In this document: piece by piece, positions 18,846 to 26,583 of the stretch | How positions within the stretch are numbered: position 1 is the stretch's first letter | How the letters are laid out: the number at the start of each line of letters is the position of its first letter | Assembly (NCBI RefSeq): GCF_009604375.1 | Contig: NZ_WEGH01000004.1 | Coordinates: forward strand, 372,001-436,000 | Length of the DNA: 64,000 nt | DNA from: Actinomadura macrotermitis | GTDB taxonomy: Bacteria; Actinomycetota; Actinomycetes; Streptosporangiales; Streptosporangiaceae | Direction: 5' to 3' | Made by a program: the position numbers and the translations under genes | The notes under the pieces: generated by a model | What the model was told of the DNA's origin: nothing | The model's database searches: none | The model's input: the letters and a program-made list of their open reading frames with translations, nothing else

Positions 18846-19747
18846 GCCCGGCGCCGGCCCGGCGGCGGCTCCGGAAGTCGCTGCCGGGACTGCTGCTGGT
18901 GTCGCCGTCGATCCTGGCGGTCGGGCTGTTCGTGTACGGGCTGATCTTCTGGAACACCCGGGTCGCGGTGAGCGGTCGGCACGACGAGGTGTCGCCCTAC
19001 GGGTTCGACAAGGGCCGCGACTTCGTCGACCTGTGGCACCAGCCGAGCTGGCCGGGCGCGGTGCGGCACGCGCTGCTGTTCACCGCGGTGTTCGTCGGCG
19101 GGGCGCTGCTGCTCGGCGCGTTCCTGGCGTTCCTGATGGACAAGGGCATCCGGGGCGAGGCCGGGTTCCGCGCGGTCTACCTGTTCCCGATGGCGATCTC
19201 GTTCATCGCGAGCGGGGTGGTGTGGCGCTGGCTGATGAACCCGGCGCCGCCCGAGCGGGCCGTCGGGCTGAACCAGCTGTTCCACAAGGCCGGGCTCGGC
19301 GCGCTGGCCAACGACTGGTGGCAGGACCCCGGCTGGGGCATGGCCGCGATGGCGCTGCCCGCGATCTGGCAGATGTCGGGCTATGTCATGGCGCTGTACC
19401 TGGCCGGGTTCCGCGGCGTCCCCGAGGAGCTGCGGGAGGCGGCGCGGGTGGACGGCGCCTCGGAGTGGCAGGTGTACCGGTACGTGGTGTTCCCGCGGCT
19501 GCGGCCGGTGACACTGTCCGCGCTGATCATCCTCGGGCACATCTCGCTGAAGGTGTTCGACCTGATCATGGCGATCGCGGGCAAGCAGATCATCACCTAC
19601 GTGCCGGCCGTCGCGACCTACGTGGAGGTCTTCGACCGGCACGACCCGGCCAACGGCGCGACGATCGCGACCTACCTGCTGGTCGCGGTCGCGGTGCTGG
19701 TGGTCCCCTACCTGGTGTGGTCGGTGCGGACGGAGCGGGTCCGATGA
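18842..19747 (+). CDS. ABC sugar importer, permease (MalF-like)
   Basis: The 301-residue inner-membrane subunit has six predicted helices, beginning with LPGLLLVSPSILAVGLFVYGLIF. The EAA loop that docks the ATPase is ELREAARVDGASEWQVYRYV followed by FPRLRP. The GTG at 18842 shares bases with the stop of the binding-protein gene, and its own stop overlaps the ATG of the next permease, so all three genes are translationally coupled. It should form a heterodimeric channel with the downstream subunit. Confidence 0.93.
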   Translation: MSPAPARRRLRKSLPGLLLVSPSILAVGLFVYGLIFWNTRVAVSGRHDEVSPYGFDKGRDFVDLWHQPSWPGAVRHALLFTAVFVGGALLLGAFLAFLMDKGIRGEAGFRAVYLFPMAISFIASGVVWRWLMNPAPPERAVGLNQLFHKAGLGALANDWWQDPGWGMAAMALPAIWQMSGYVMALYLAGFRGVPEELREAARVDGASEWQVYRYVVFPRLRPVTLSALIILGHISLKVFDLIMAIAGKQIITYVPAVATYVEVFDRHDPANGATIATYLLVAVAVLVVPYLVWSVRTERVR

Positions 19748-20556
19748 CGAGGGTGCTGCGCCCGGCGCTCCTGCTGCTGTTCGCCGTGCTGTTCCTGATC
19801 CCGGTGTACGTGCTGGTCGTGACGAGCCTGAAGCCGTTCGCCGAGGCCGGCCCGCAGCAGGCGTGGAGCCTGCCCGCGCACTGGAGCCTGGCCGGCTGGC
19901 GGTCGGCGTGGACGACGCTGCGCCCCGGCCTGGTCAACAGCGTCAAGATCGCGGTGACCGGCTCGCTGCTCTCGGCCGTGCTCGGCTCGCTGAACGGCTA
20001 CGTCCTCGCCAAGTGGCGCTTCCCCGGCGCCGACGCGGTGTTCACGCTGTTCCTGTTCGGCATGTTCATCCCCTACCAGGCGGTGATGATCCCGCTCGCC
20101 GGGCTGCTCACCCACCTGGAGCTGGCCGGCACGATCCGCGGCCTGGTGCTCGCGCACGTCGTCTACGGCATCCCGATCTGCACGCTGATCTTCCGCAACT
20201 ACTACGTGACGGTCCCGGACGAGCTGGTGGAGGCCGCCCGGGTGGACGGCGCCGGGATCCTGCGCACCTACGCCTGGATCGTGCTGCCCCTGTCGGGCCC
20301 GGCGTTCGCGGTGACGCTGATCTGGCAGTTCACCTCGCTGTGGAACGACTTCCTGTTCGCGGTGTTCCTCGGCGCGCCCGACAGCTGGCCGGTGACGGTG
20401 CTGCTGAACAACACCGCCGGGTCGGGCGCGGTCGCCGTCCAGTACGACCAGCAGATGGCGTCCGCGCTGCTGGCGTCGCTGCCGACGCTGCTGGTGTACC
20501 TGCTGCTCGGCCGGTTCTTCATGCGCGGCCTGATGGCGGGCGCCCTCAAGGGCTGA
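19744..20556 (+). CDS. ABC sugar importer, permease (MalG-like)
   Basis: A 270-residue six-helix permease. Family marks are LIPVYVLVVTSLKP at the N-terminus, MFIPYQAVMIPLAG, and the EAA loop DELVEAARVDGAGILRTYAW with VLPLSGP. The ATG at 19744 overlaps the preceding stop (ATGA). No ATP-binding subunit follows; the operon ends here. CUT1 importers of actinomycetes commonly borrow a shared MsiK-type ATPase encoded elsewhere, so the transporter can still be complete. Confidence 0.93.
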   Translation: MTRVLRPALLLLFAVLFLIPVYVLVVTSLKPFAEAGPQQAWSLPAHWSLAGWRSAWTTLRPGLVNSVKIAVTGSLLSAVLGSLNGYVLAKWRFPGADAVFTLFLFGMFIPYQAVMIPLAGLLTHLELAGTIRGLVLAHVVYGIPICTLIFRNYYVTVPDELVEAARVDGAGILRTYAWIVLPLSGPAFAVTLIWQFTSLWNDFLFAVFLGAPDSWPVTVLLNNTAGSGAVAVQYDQQMASALLASLPTLLVYLLLGRFFMRGLMAGALKG

Positions 20557-20718
20557 CCGGATCAGGCCATTGCCTTCTCGCGCGATCGTCGGCATGATCA
20601 CTACACTGCGCGATGAACGCAACACGCTCCCCAGCGGTCACAGGGACAACCCCGGCACCGTTTCGCGCGTCACACCTGTGATCGACGGACCGAGCCCACC
20701 CTCCCGGCAAGGAGCCAT

Positions 20719-21606
20719 ATGGGCATCACAAGACTCGCCGCCGCGGGCGCCGTATCGGGGGCCGCGCTCCTCGGCGCGGCCGCCCCCGCCGTCGCGGCGC
20801 CCCCCGCGGACGAGCCGGCCGGCCCGCCCAAGATCACCTCCGGCGCCTTCCCGGCCGAGCCGGGCGGGAACCTGGAGCTGCGCGTGACCGGCTGCGCCGG
20901 CTCGCCGCACGTCCTGCCGAACAAGCTGTTCTTCAAGAACGACCCGGCGGACTGGAACGAGCAGGGCAAGGGCGTGTGGACGGCGATCGCCACCACCGCG
21001 TCCGACCTCGAGCCCGACCACGTCTACACGGCCAAGTTCTTCTGCCGCACCGGCAAGGGGCTGGAGGCCTTCGAGCTGTCGGTGCGGACGCCGCACCGGA
21101 CGACGCCGCCGCCGACGCCCCCGCCGACGTCCGGTCCCGGCAAGCCGCCGCCCGGCAAGGACCCCCGCTTCAAGTTCGGATTCGACGACGTGCGCCTGTC
21201 GTCGCGGCGCGTCCTGCCGGGCGGCAACGTCGACATCAACGCGACCTGCCCGGTCCAGCCGACGGCCTCGTCGTCGTCGTTCGTGGAGCAGCCGCGCATG
21301 GACGCGGTCGACAACTCCGGCGACCGGTGGGAGGGCAACGGGCGGTTCAAGAAGCACCTGCCCGCGATCGTCCGGCTCACCGTCACCTGCCCGGGCTACG
21401 GCTCGGTCACCTTCAGCACCAGGCCGGGCAGCGACCGGGCGGAGGACGGCGGCCCGACCATCCCGCAGGGCGCGCCCGACACCGGCGACGGCAGCACCGC
21501 CCACGGGCGGGACCCGGCCCCGGCCCTCACCGGCGGCGCGCTCGCGGCGCTGGCGGCCGTGGGCGGCGGCGTCGTGCTGCGCCGCCGCGCGAAGGGGAAC
21601 ACCTGA
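20719..21606 (+). CDS. Cell-wall-anchored protein, probable sortase substrate
   Basis: A 295-residue exported protein. A signal peptide (residues 1-27, ending AVA) is followed by two Cys-containing beta-rich regions (about 35-125 and 150-240) joined by a Pro/Gly/Thr linker near 130-147. The C-terminus has the layout of a sorting signal: PQGAPDTG, a spacer, a hydrophobic run (ALTGGALAALAAVGGGVV) and the basic tail LRRRAKGNT. The GAPDTG form is a variant of LPxTG that I associate with actinomycete class F or E sortases. AAGGA precedes the ATG. A sortase gene starts two bases after its stop, which makes the pairing very likely. Confidence 0.8.
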   Translation: MGITRLAAAGAVSGAALLGAAAPAVAAPPADEPAGPPKITSGAFPAEPGGNLELRVTGCAGSPHVLPNKLFFKNDPADWNEQGKGVWTAIATTASDLEPDHVYTAKFFCRTGKGLEAFELSVRTPHRTTPPPTPPPTSGPGKPPPGKDPRFKFGFDDVRLSSRRVLPGGNVDINATCPVQPTASSSSFVEQPRMDAVDNSGDRWEGNGRFKKHLPAIVRLTVTCPGYGSVTFSTRPGSDRAEDGGPTIPQGAPDTGDGSTAHGRDPAPALTGGALAALAAVGGGVVLRRRAKGNT

Positions 21607-21608
21607 AC

Positions 21609-22208
21609 GTGCGGGCAGGCCGCCTCGTCCTCGGCACGGCGGCCTGCGTCCTCGCGCTGGCCGGCTGCGGCTCCGACGACTGGGACGGCGGCCCGGTCGA
21701 CCCCGGCGGCCCGGGCAAGGCCGCCGCCGGGGCGGGCGCGGCGCCGCTGCCCCGGTCGCAGCCCGCCGCGATCACGATCCCGCGCATCGGCGTCTCGGCG
21801 CCGGTGACGGAGCTCGGGCTGCAGCCGGACGGCAGGATCGAGACGCCGCCGCTGTCCACGCCGAACCTGGCGGGCTGGTGGGAGCGCGGCCCGACGCCCG
21901 GCGAGGGCGGCCCGGCGGTGATCCTCGGCCATGTCGACGCGAACAAGAGGCCGGCCGTCTTCGCGCGGCTGCGCGAGCTGCGGCCCGGCGACCGGGTGCG
22001 GGTGCGGCGGCGCGACGGGAGGACGGCCACGTTCGCCGTCGAGCGCGTCGAGCGCGTCGCCAAGTCCGCGTTCCCCGGCGAGAAGGTCTACGCCGAGGAC
22101 CTGGACTACCCGGCGCTGCGGCTGGTGACCTGCGGCGGCTCGTTCGATCCGGGCAGCGGCCACTATGTGGACAACATCATCGCCTACACCCGGATGGTGC
22201 AGAACTGA
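21609..22208 (+). CDS. Sortase (class F-like), with lipoprotein-type signal
   Basis: A 199-residue transpeptidase. The catalytic pair is His108 (VILGHVDANK) and Cys175 (LRLVTCGGSFD), and the IPRIGVSAPVTELGL strand with AGWWERGPTPGEGGPAV is typical of class F sortases. The N-terminus VRAGRLVLGTAACVLALAGC ends in a good lipobox, so this sortase may be held by a lipid on Cys20 rather than by a transmembrane helix. It would cut the upstream protein at its PDTG motif and attach it to the envelope. The GTG start lies two bases after the substrate's stop, giving a two-gene operon. Confidence 0.88.
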   Translation: MRAGRLVLGTAACVLALAGCGSDDWDGGPVDPGGPGKAAAGAGAAPLPRSQPAAITIPRIGVSAPVTELGLQPDGRIETPPLSTPNLAGWWERGPTPGEGGPAVILGHVDANKRPAVFARLRELRPGDRVRVRRRDGRTATFAVERVERVAKSAFPGEKVYAEDLDYPALRLVTCGGSFDPGSGHYVDNIIAYTRMVQN

Positions 22209-22409
22209 TCTTCCCGGCGTGCCAGGTTGCCCGGCGCGCCAACGCATGAAAAAACATCCTTTGAACCATTCGACCGGCCCGCACGTTGTCGTGGCACCTG
22301 ACCAACGGGTGCGGACCGGATGACCCCCTGGATACTCCGCCCGGAAACGGGCACCACCGTCCGGACGGCCCGGTCGATGGAGACCAGGCGAGCACGGGAG
22401 GTGGACCGC

Positions 22410-22850
22410 GTGCAGGCGATCAGCGTTCAGCAGCCCTGGGCCTTCGCGATCGCGCGGGGAGGCAAGGCCGTCTACAACCAGCGGCAGCCGGCCTCCTACC
22501 GGGGCCCGCTGCTGGTCTACGCGGCGATGCGCGTCGACCTGAAGGCGTGCGACTCGCCGCTGATCCAGGAGGCCGGCTGGGATCCGCGCGACCCGCTCGC
22601 CGCGATCGGCGCGATCATCGCGACCGCCGAGCTGACCGAGGTGTGCTCGGCCGCGGTGCAGGGCGGCACCTGCGACTGCGGCCCGTGGGCCGACCCGGGC
22701 GCGTACCACTGGCGCCTGGCGGACGTGCTGCCGCTGCCCCGGCCGATCGTGACGCTCGGCCGCCCCGACGTGTGGGAGCCCAAGCCGGCGCTCGTCACCG
22801 AGGTCCGCGCGATGCTCGCCGCGTCGGCCGCCCTCAACCACTCCCCCTGA
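22410..22850 (+). CDS. ASCH-domain protein
   Basis: A 146-residue protein whose first 40 residues, QAISVQQPWAFAIARGGKAV and then YRGPLLVYAA, match the ASCH fold, a PUA-like RNA-binding beta-barrel. The region AAIGAIIATAELTEVC continues the domain, and a CDCG segment adds clustered Cys that might bind metal. The GTG at 22410 is chosen for the GGGAGG eight bases before it and because the fold starts directly after. Some ASCH proteins bind RNA or hydrolyse modified nucleosides; nothing here decides the role. It is separated from the sortase by 201 bases that hold an AT-rich patch near 22245-22265. Confidence 0.8.
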   Translation: MQAISVQQPWAFAIARGGKAVYNQRQPASYRGPLLVYAAMRVDLKACDSPLIQEAGWDPRDPLAAIGAIIATAELTEVCSAAVQGGTCDCGPWADPGAYHWRLADVLPLPRPIVTLGRPDVWEPKPALVTEVRAMLAASAALNHSP

Positions 22851-22852
22851 CC

Positions 22853-22951
22853 GCGTCGGCCGCCTCGCGCAGCCGCGTCGGCTCGGCCGCCATCCGGTAG
22901 ATCGGTCGGCTGGCGTTCAGGCCATAGGGGCTCGGGGCAGCACCCACAGCC
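22853..22951 (-). pseudogene. Decayed duplicate of the mug 3' end
   Basis: About 99 bases here repeat the last coding part of mug (22974-23070) in the same orientation, with scattered mismatches and small indels. Read on the minus strand it starts LWVLP like the original, then a frameshift and an early TGA destroy the frame. It has no start and lies directly beyond the mug stop. It is best read as a relic of a partial tandem duplication. Confidence 0.75.
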
Positions 22952-22954
22952 TCC

Positions 22955-23521
22955 TCAGCCGTCCTCCTTGAGCGCGTCGGCCGCCTCGCGCAGCCGCGCG
23001 AACTCGGCGGCCATCCGGTCGATCGGCCAGCTGGCGTTCAACCCGCTGGGGTTGGGCAGTACCCACAGCCGCGCCGGACCGAACGTCTCGTCCTGCGGGC
23101 CGATCTGGGTGTGCGGTTTGCCGAAGGCCGTCCGGTAGGCGGTGACGCCCGCGACGGCGAGGTAGGCGGGCCGCCGCCGCTCGACCAGCTCGGCGAGCCG
23201 CCTGCCGCCCTCGCGCAGTTCCTCGGCGGTCAGCTCGTCGGCGCGCGCGGTGGTGCGGGGCGCGAGGTTGGTGATGCCGAGGCCGAGTCCGGCCAGCAGG
23301 TGCTGCTCGGCGGGCGAGAACTGCCGGTCGGTGAACCCCGAGCGGTGCAGGGTGGGCCAGAAGCGGTTGCCGGGGCGGGCGAAGTGGCGGCCGGTCGCCC
23401 CCGAGTACAGGCCCGGGTTGATCCCGCAGAACAGCACCCGGAAGAACGTGCCCTCGGGCGGCAGGACATCGGGGACCAGGCGGTCGCGGGCGGCCTCCAG
23501 ATCGGCCTTGGTGGGACGCAT
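22955..23521 (-). CDS. mug: G/U mismatch-specific DNA glycosylase
   Basis: A 188-residue family-2 uracil-DNA glycosylase that removes uracil or thymine from G:U and G:T pairs for base-excision repair. FCGINPGLYSG holds the catalytic-site Asn motif (GINPG) and LPNPSGLNASW is the DNA-intercalation motif (NPSGLN). FARPGNRFWPTLHRSGF is also typical of the Mug/TDG branch. The ATG shares its A with the TGA stop of the tauE-like gene upstream (TGATG), so it is co-translated with a transporter, probably without functional link. A degraded copy of its 3' end lies directly downstream. Confidence 0.93.
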   Translation of the reverse strand: MRPTKADLEAARDRLVPDVLPPEGTFFRVLFCGINPGLYSGATGRHFARPGNRFWPTLHRSGFTDRQFSPAEQHLLAGLGLGITNLAPRTTARADELTAEELREGGRRLAELVERRRPAYLAVAGVTAYRTAFGKPHTQIGPQDETFGPARLWVLPNPSGLNASWPIDRMAAEFARLREAADALKEDG

Positions 23522-24237
23522 CAGACCAGGTTACGCACGATCAGGGTGACGGCGGAGCCGCCCACCACGACCAGGATGGCCAGGCGCAGCCGGTCGCCGT
23601 CCAGGTACCGGCGGAGCGGGCCGGCCAGCAGGAAGCCGGCCAGCACGAACGGGGTGAGCGCGAGCCCGGCGACCACCTGCCGGGCCGGCAGCTGGCCGAG
23701 CGCGGCGAGGGTGACCAGCGACAGCAGCGCCCCGCCGGTGAAGAACACCGCGAGTGTCGCGCGCACCCGCGGGCCGCTCTCGCGCTGGTAGAGCAGCGCG
23801 AGCGGCGGCCCGCCGATCGCCGAGGCGGTACCGGTGGCGCCGGCGACAAGCCCGGCGGCCGCGAGAGTGGTCCGGTTGCGCGGCACCGTCCCGGCCCAGA
23901 CGGTGGCGCCGAGCGCGGCCAGCACGACCGCGCCGACACCGACGCCGAGGGCGCGGGCCGGGGCGGCCGCGACCACCCAGACGCCGAGCGGCGTCCCGGC
24001 GACGCGGCCGCCGAAGGCCCAGCCGAGGCCCCGCAGGTCGGCGTGCCGGGCCTCGCCCGCGAGGGTGGCGAGCGGAAGCACCGCGGCCGCCACCAGGATC
24101 GCGCCCGGCATCAGCGACGGGAACAGCAGCGTCACCACCGGCGTGGCGACCAGCCCGACGCCGAGGCCGACGCTGCCCTGCACGATCGAGCCGACCAGCA
24201 CGGCCAGCCCGCCGGCCAGCAGGAAATCAACAGGCAC
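23521..24237 (-). CDS. TauE/SafE-family membrane exporter
   Basis: A 238-residue protein with about 7-8 membrane helices. GLAVLVGSIVQGSVGLGVGLVATPVV at the start and the repeated GGPPLALLYQ in the second half are the family's two gene-duplication motifs. Members export sulfite, sulfoacetate or similar anions, or are uncharacterised. The start is a GTG at 24237. Its stop overlaps the ATG of mug by one base. The aldo/keto reductase gene on the same strand ends 22 bases upstream, so the three may form one transcript. Confidence 0.88.
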   Translation of the reverse strand: MPVDFLLAGGLAVLVGSIVQGSVGLGVGLVATPVVTLLFPSLMPGAILVAAAVLPLATLAGEARHADLRGLGWAFGGRVAGTPLGVWVVAAAPARALGVGVGAVVLAALGATVWAGTVPRNRTTLAAAGLVAGATGTASAIGGPPLALLYQRESGPRVRATLAVFFTGGALLSLVTLAALGQLPARQVVAGLALTPFVLAGFLLAGPLRRYLDGDRLRLAILVVVGGSAVTLIVRNLV

Positions 24238-24259
24238 GGGACGGAAGGCTACATCCCGG

Positions 24260-25201
24260 TCAGGCGGAGGCCTCGTCCAGCAGCGCGGTCTCGGCGTCGG
24301 TCAGCCGGGTCGTCGCCGACGCCAGCAGCGGCGGGAGCTGCTCGACGCTGCGGGCGCTCGCGATCGGCGCGGCGACGGTCGGCCGGCCCGCCAGCCAGGC
24401 GAGCGCCACGGTCGCCACCTCGGCGTCCCGCTCCCGCGCGACCTGGTCCAGCGCGGCCAGGACCTTGCGGCCCCGCTCGCTCTCCAGGTGCTCGGCGGCG
24501 CGGCCGGCGCGCGGGCTGTCGACCTGCGCGCCCGGCCGGTACTTGCCGGTCAGGAACCCCGACGCGAGCCCGTAGTAGGGCACCGCGGCCAGGCCGTGCC
24601 GGGCGGCGACGTCGCGCAGCTCCCCCTCGTAGGTGTCGCGGGACACCAGGTTGTAGTGCGGCTGCAGGGCGACGTAGGCGGCGAGGCCCTCGCGCTCGCT
24701 GAACGCCAGCGAGGCCTCCAGCCGCTCGGGCGAGATGTTGGACGCCGCGATCTCGCGGACCTTGCCCTCGCGCACCAGCGCGTCCAGCGCCGTGATGATC
24801 TCCTCGACCGGGACCGAGGTGTCGTCGAAGTGGGTGTAGTACAGGTCGATGCGGTCGGTGCCGAGGCGGCGCAGCGACGCCTCGGCGGCGGCCTTGATGT
24901 TCGGGCCGGCCAGGCCTTTGAACTCGGGGTGCCCGCCGACCTTGGTGGCGATGACGACGTCGTCGCGGTTGCCGCGGGCGGCGAGCCAGGCGCCGAGGAC
25001 CTCCTCGGACTCGCCGCCGCGGTGGCCGGGCACCCAGGCCGAGTAGACGTCGGCGGTGTCGACGAAGTTGCCGCCGCCCTCGGCGTAGCCGTCCAGCACG
25101 GCGAAGGAGGCGTCGCGGTCGGCGGTCCAGCCGAACACGTTGCCGCCGAGCGACAGCGGGAAGACGCCGAGCGAACCGATCTTGCTGGTGAGGTGGGCCA
25201 T
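24260..25201 (-). CDS. Aldo/keto reductase
   Basis: A 313-residue (beta/alpha)8 NADPH-dependent oxidoreductase. The catalytic tetrad is visible: Asp and Tyr in FVDTADVYSAW, Lys in VVIATKVGG, and His in IDLYYTHFDD. The C-terminal VAAPIASARSVEQL is the cofactor-binding segment. The ATG at 25201 is chosen over one 75 bases upstream because similarity begins with LTSKIGSLGVFPLSLGGNVFG and GGAAGGGAA precedes it. Substrate unknown; the closest groups are general-stress aldehyde reductases. It diverges from lysE. Confidence 0.92.
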   Translation of the reverse strand: MAHLTSKIGSLGVFPLSLGGNVFGWTADRDASFAVLDGYAEGGGNFVDTADVYSAWVPGHRGGESEEVLGAWLAARGNRDDVVIATKVGGHPEFKGLAGPNIKAAAEASLRRLGTDRIDLYYTHFDDTSVPVEEIITALDALVREGKVREIAASNISPERLEASLAFSEREGLAAYVALQPHYNLVSRDTYEGELRDVAARHGLAAVPYYGLASGFLTGKYRPGAQVDSPRAGRAAEHLESERGRKVLAALDQVARERDAEVATVALAWLAGRPTVAAPIASARSVEQLPPLLASATTRLTDAETALLDEASA

Positions 25202-25311
25202 GCCAGCCACAATTCCCTTCCGATCATCGATATTCCGTGCCGTTCCCCTTCCCGCATCGCTCCCGGAGATCACCACCGCCGCCCCGATGCCCGTTGTGCA
25301 AGCATGTGGGC

Positions 25312-25929
25312 GTGCTGACCGCCTGCCTCGCCTTCGCCGCCGTCGCCCTGCTGGTGACGGTCACCCCCGGCCTCGACACCATGCTCGTGCTGCGCGCCAC
25401 CGTGACCGGCGGCCGCCGCGTCGGCTACGTCGCCGGGCTCGGCGTCGCGGCCGGCTGCCTGGCATGGGCGGTGGCGAGCGCGGCGGGGCTGACCGCGCTG
25501 CTGTCGGCGTCCCGCCTGGCCTTCGACGCGCTGCGCGTCGCGGGCGCCTGCTACCTGCTGTGGCTCGGCGCCCGCGCCCTGTGGACGGCCCGGCGGGCCA
25601 CCGCGGAGGCGCCCGCCGAGGAGGGGCCGATGACGGGCCGTGCCGCGCTGCGCACCGGCTTCGACACCAACCTGCTCAACCCCAAGATCGGCGTCTTCTA
25701 CATGTCGCTGCTGCCGCAGTTCGTGCCGGACGGGGCGTCGGTGTTCTGGACGAGCCTGCTGTTCGCCGCGATCCACGCCGTGCAGGGCCTGCTGTGGTTC
25801 GGGCTGGTCGTCGGCGTCGCGGGCGCGGCCCGCCGGATGCTGGCCCGGCCCGCCGTCCGGCGCCGGGTCCAGCAGGTCACCGGCCTGGCCTTCATCGGCT
25901 TCGGGCTACGCCTGGCGGCCGAGGGCTAG
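25312..25929 (+). CDS. LysE/RhtB-family amino acid or metabolite exporter
   Basis: A 205-residue membrane protein with about six helices. LAFAAVALLVTVTPGLDTMLVLRATVTGGRRVGYVAGLG is split here as the LysE opening motif (TPG-D, then a basic loop) and the central FDTNLLNPKIGVFYMSLLPQF is diagnostic. The GTG at 25312 is chosen because the family usually starts 15-17 residues before TPG; a GTG six bases earlier is possible and the ribosome site is weak. Its 3' end overlaps the convergent tetR-like gene by 24 bases. The exported substrate is not predictable. Confidence 0.9.
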   Translation: MLTACLAFAAVALLVTVTPGLDTMLVLRATVTGGRRVGYVAGLGVAAGCLAWAVASAAGLTALLSASRLAFDALRVAGACYLLWLGARALWTARRATAEAPAEEGPMTGRAALRTGFDTNLLNPKIGVFYMSLLPQFVPDGASVFWTSLLFAAIHAVQGLLWFGLVVGVAGAARRMLARPAVRRRVQQVTGLAFIGFGLRLAAEG

Positions 25930-26499
25930 CGCGGCGACCGAGCGGGCCAGCTCCGCGGCCTGCGCGGGGCCGAGCGGGGCGTGGCCGACCAGGATCCGGT
26001 ACCACAGCACGCCGTAGACCTGGTCGATCAGCAGCTCGACGTCGGCTCCGGGAGCGAGGTCGGCCCGCTCGAAGACCTCCCGGAGCGCCTGCCTGCGGCG
26101 CGCGATGAACGCGCGCATCACCTCACCGGCCGGCTCGTCGCGCTGCGCCTCGGCCATCGCCCCGCGCAGTGCCGCCGCCATCCGCGGGTTCCCGGCGGCC
26201 CGGAAGGTCGCGGCGACGAACGCGGCGAGGTCGCCCCCCAGGGAGCCGGTCGCCGGGGCCGGCACGTCGGTCTCGGCGCGCTCGCCGAGCGCCTCCAGCA
26301 GGACCGCGCCCTTGGACGGCCACCAGCGGTAGATCGTCTGCTTGCCGACGCCGGCGGCGGCGGCGATCCGGTCGATGGTCACCGGCCCCTCGTCGGCGCT
26401 GCCGAGCAGCTCGACCGCGGCGTCCAGGATGGCCCGCCGGGCGGCCTCGTTGCGCCGCCGCCCGGTATGCGGGCGGCGTTCGGTCTCCTCGTGCTCCAT
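25906..26499 (-). CDS. TetR-family transcriptional regulator
   Basis: A 197-residue repressor. The N-terminal HTH is clear at residues 16-65: AARRAILDAAVELLG, then TIDRIAAAAGVGKQTIYRWW and PSKGAVLLEAL. The C-terminal ligand domain (about 85-195) is of the TetR_C_33-like type with LIDQVYGVLWYRILVG. It lies head-to-head with an SDR gene across 84 bases that hold three GTCTCG half-sites, so it most likely represses itself and the SDR. Its tail overlaps the convergent lysE-like gene by 24 bases. The inducer is unknown. Confidence 0.92.
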   Translation of the reverse strand: MEHEETERRPHTGRRRNEAARRAILDAAVELLGSADEGPVTIDRIAAAAGVGKQTIYRWWPSKGAVLLEALGERAETDVPAPATGSLGGDLAAFVAATFRAAGNPRMAAALRGAMAEAQRDEPAGEVMRAFIARRRQALREVFERADLAPGADVELLIDQVYGVLWYRILVGHAPLGPAQAAELARSVAALALGRQA

Positions 26500-26531
26500 G
26501 TCCCCACCCTACCCACTTGACGAAACCGGGA

Positions 26532-26572
26532 GTCTCGGCAAATACTTGTCGAGACAGAAGGTCTCGATAAAT
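26532..26572. promoter_or_regulatory. Overlapping TetR operators between tetR and SDR
   Basis: Three GTCTCG/CGAGAC half-sites occur at 26532-26537, 26550-26555 and 26561-26566. The first two define a 24-base palindrome (26532-26555) with only two asymmetric pairs, centred on AT. The second and third form an exact CGAGAC-n5-GTCTCG dyad. The third half-site continues as GATAAAT like the first (GGCAAAT). The arrangement strongly suggests autoregulation by the flanking TetR. Confidence 0.75.
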
Positions 26573-26583
26573 GGGGAGCCGAC

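Noticed and set aside
17570..19747. A 725-codon frame joining the binding protein region and the first permease
   Set aside because: The first 424 codons are a shifted shadow of the binding protein. The permease starts at the GTG at 18842 with the GTGA overlap.
22853..22951. A small gene before mug
   Set aside because: The minus-strand reading breaks by frameshift after five matching residues and has no start, so it is a relic of the mug end.
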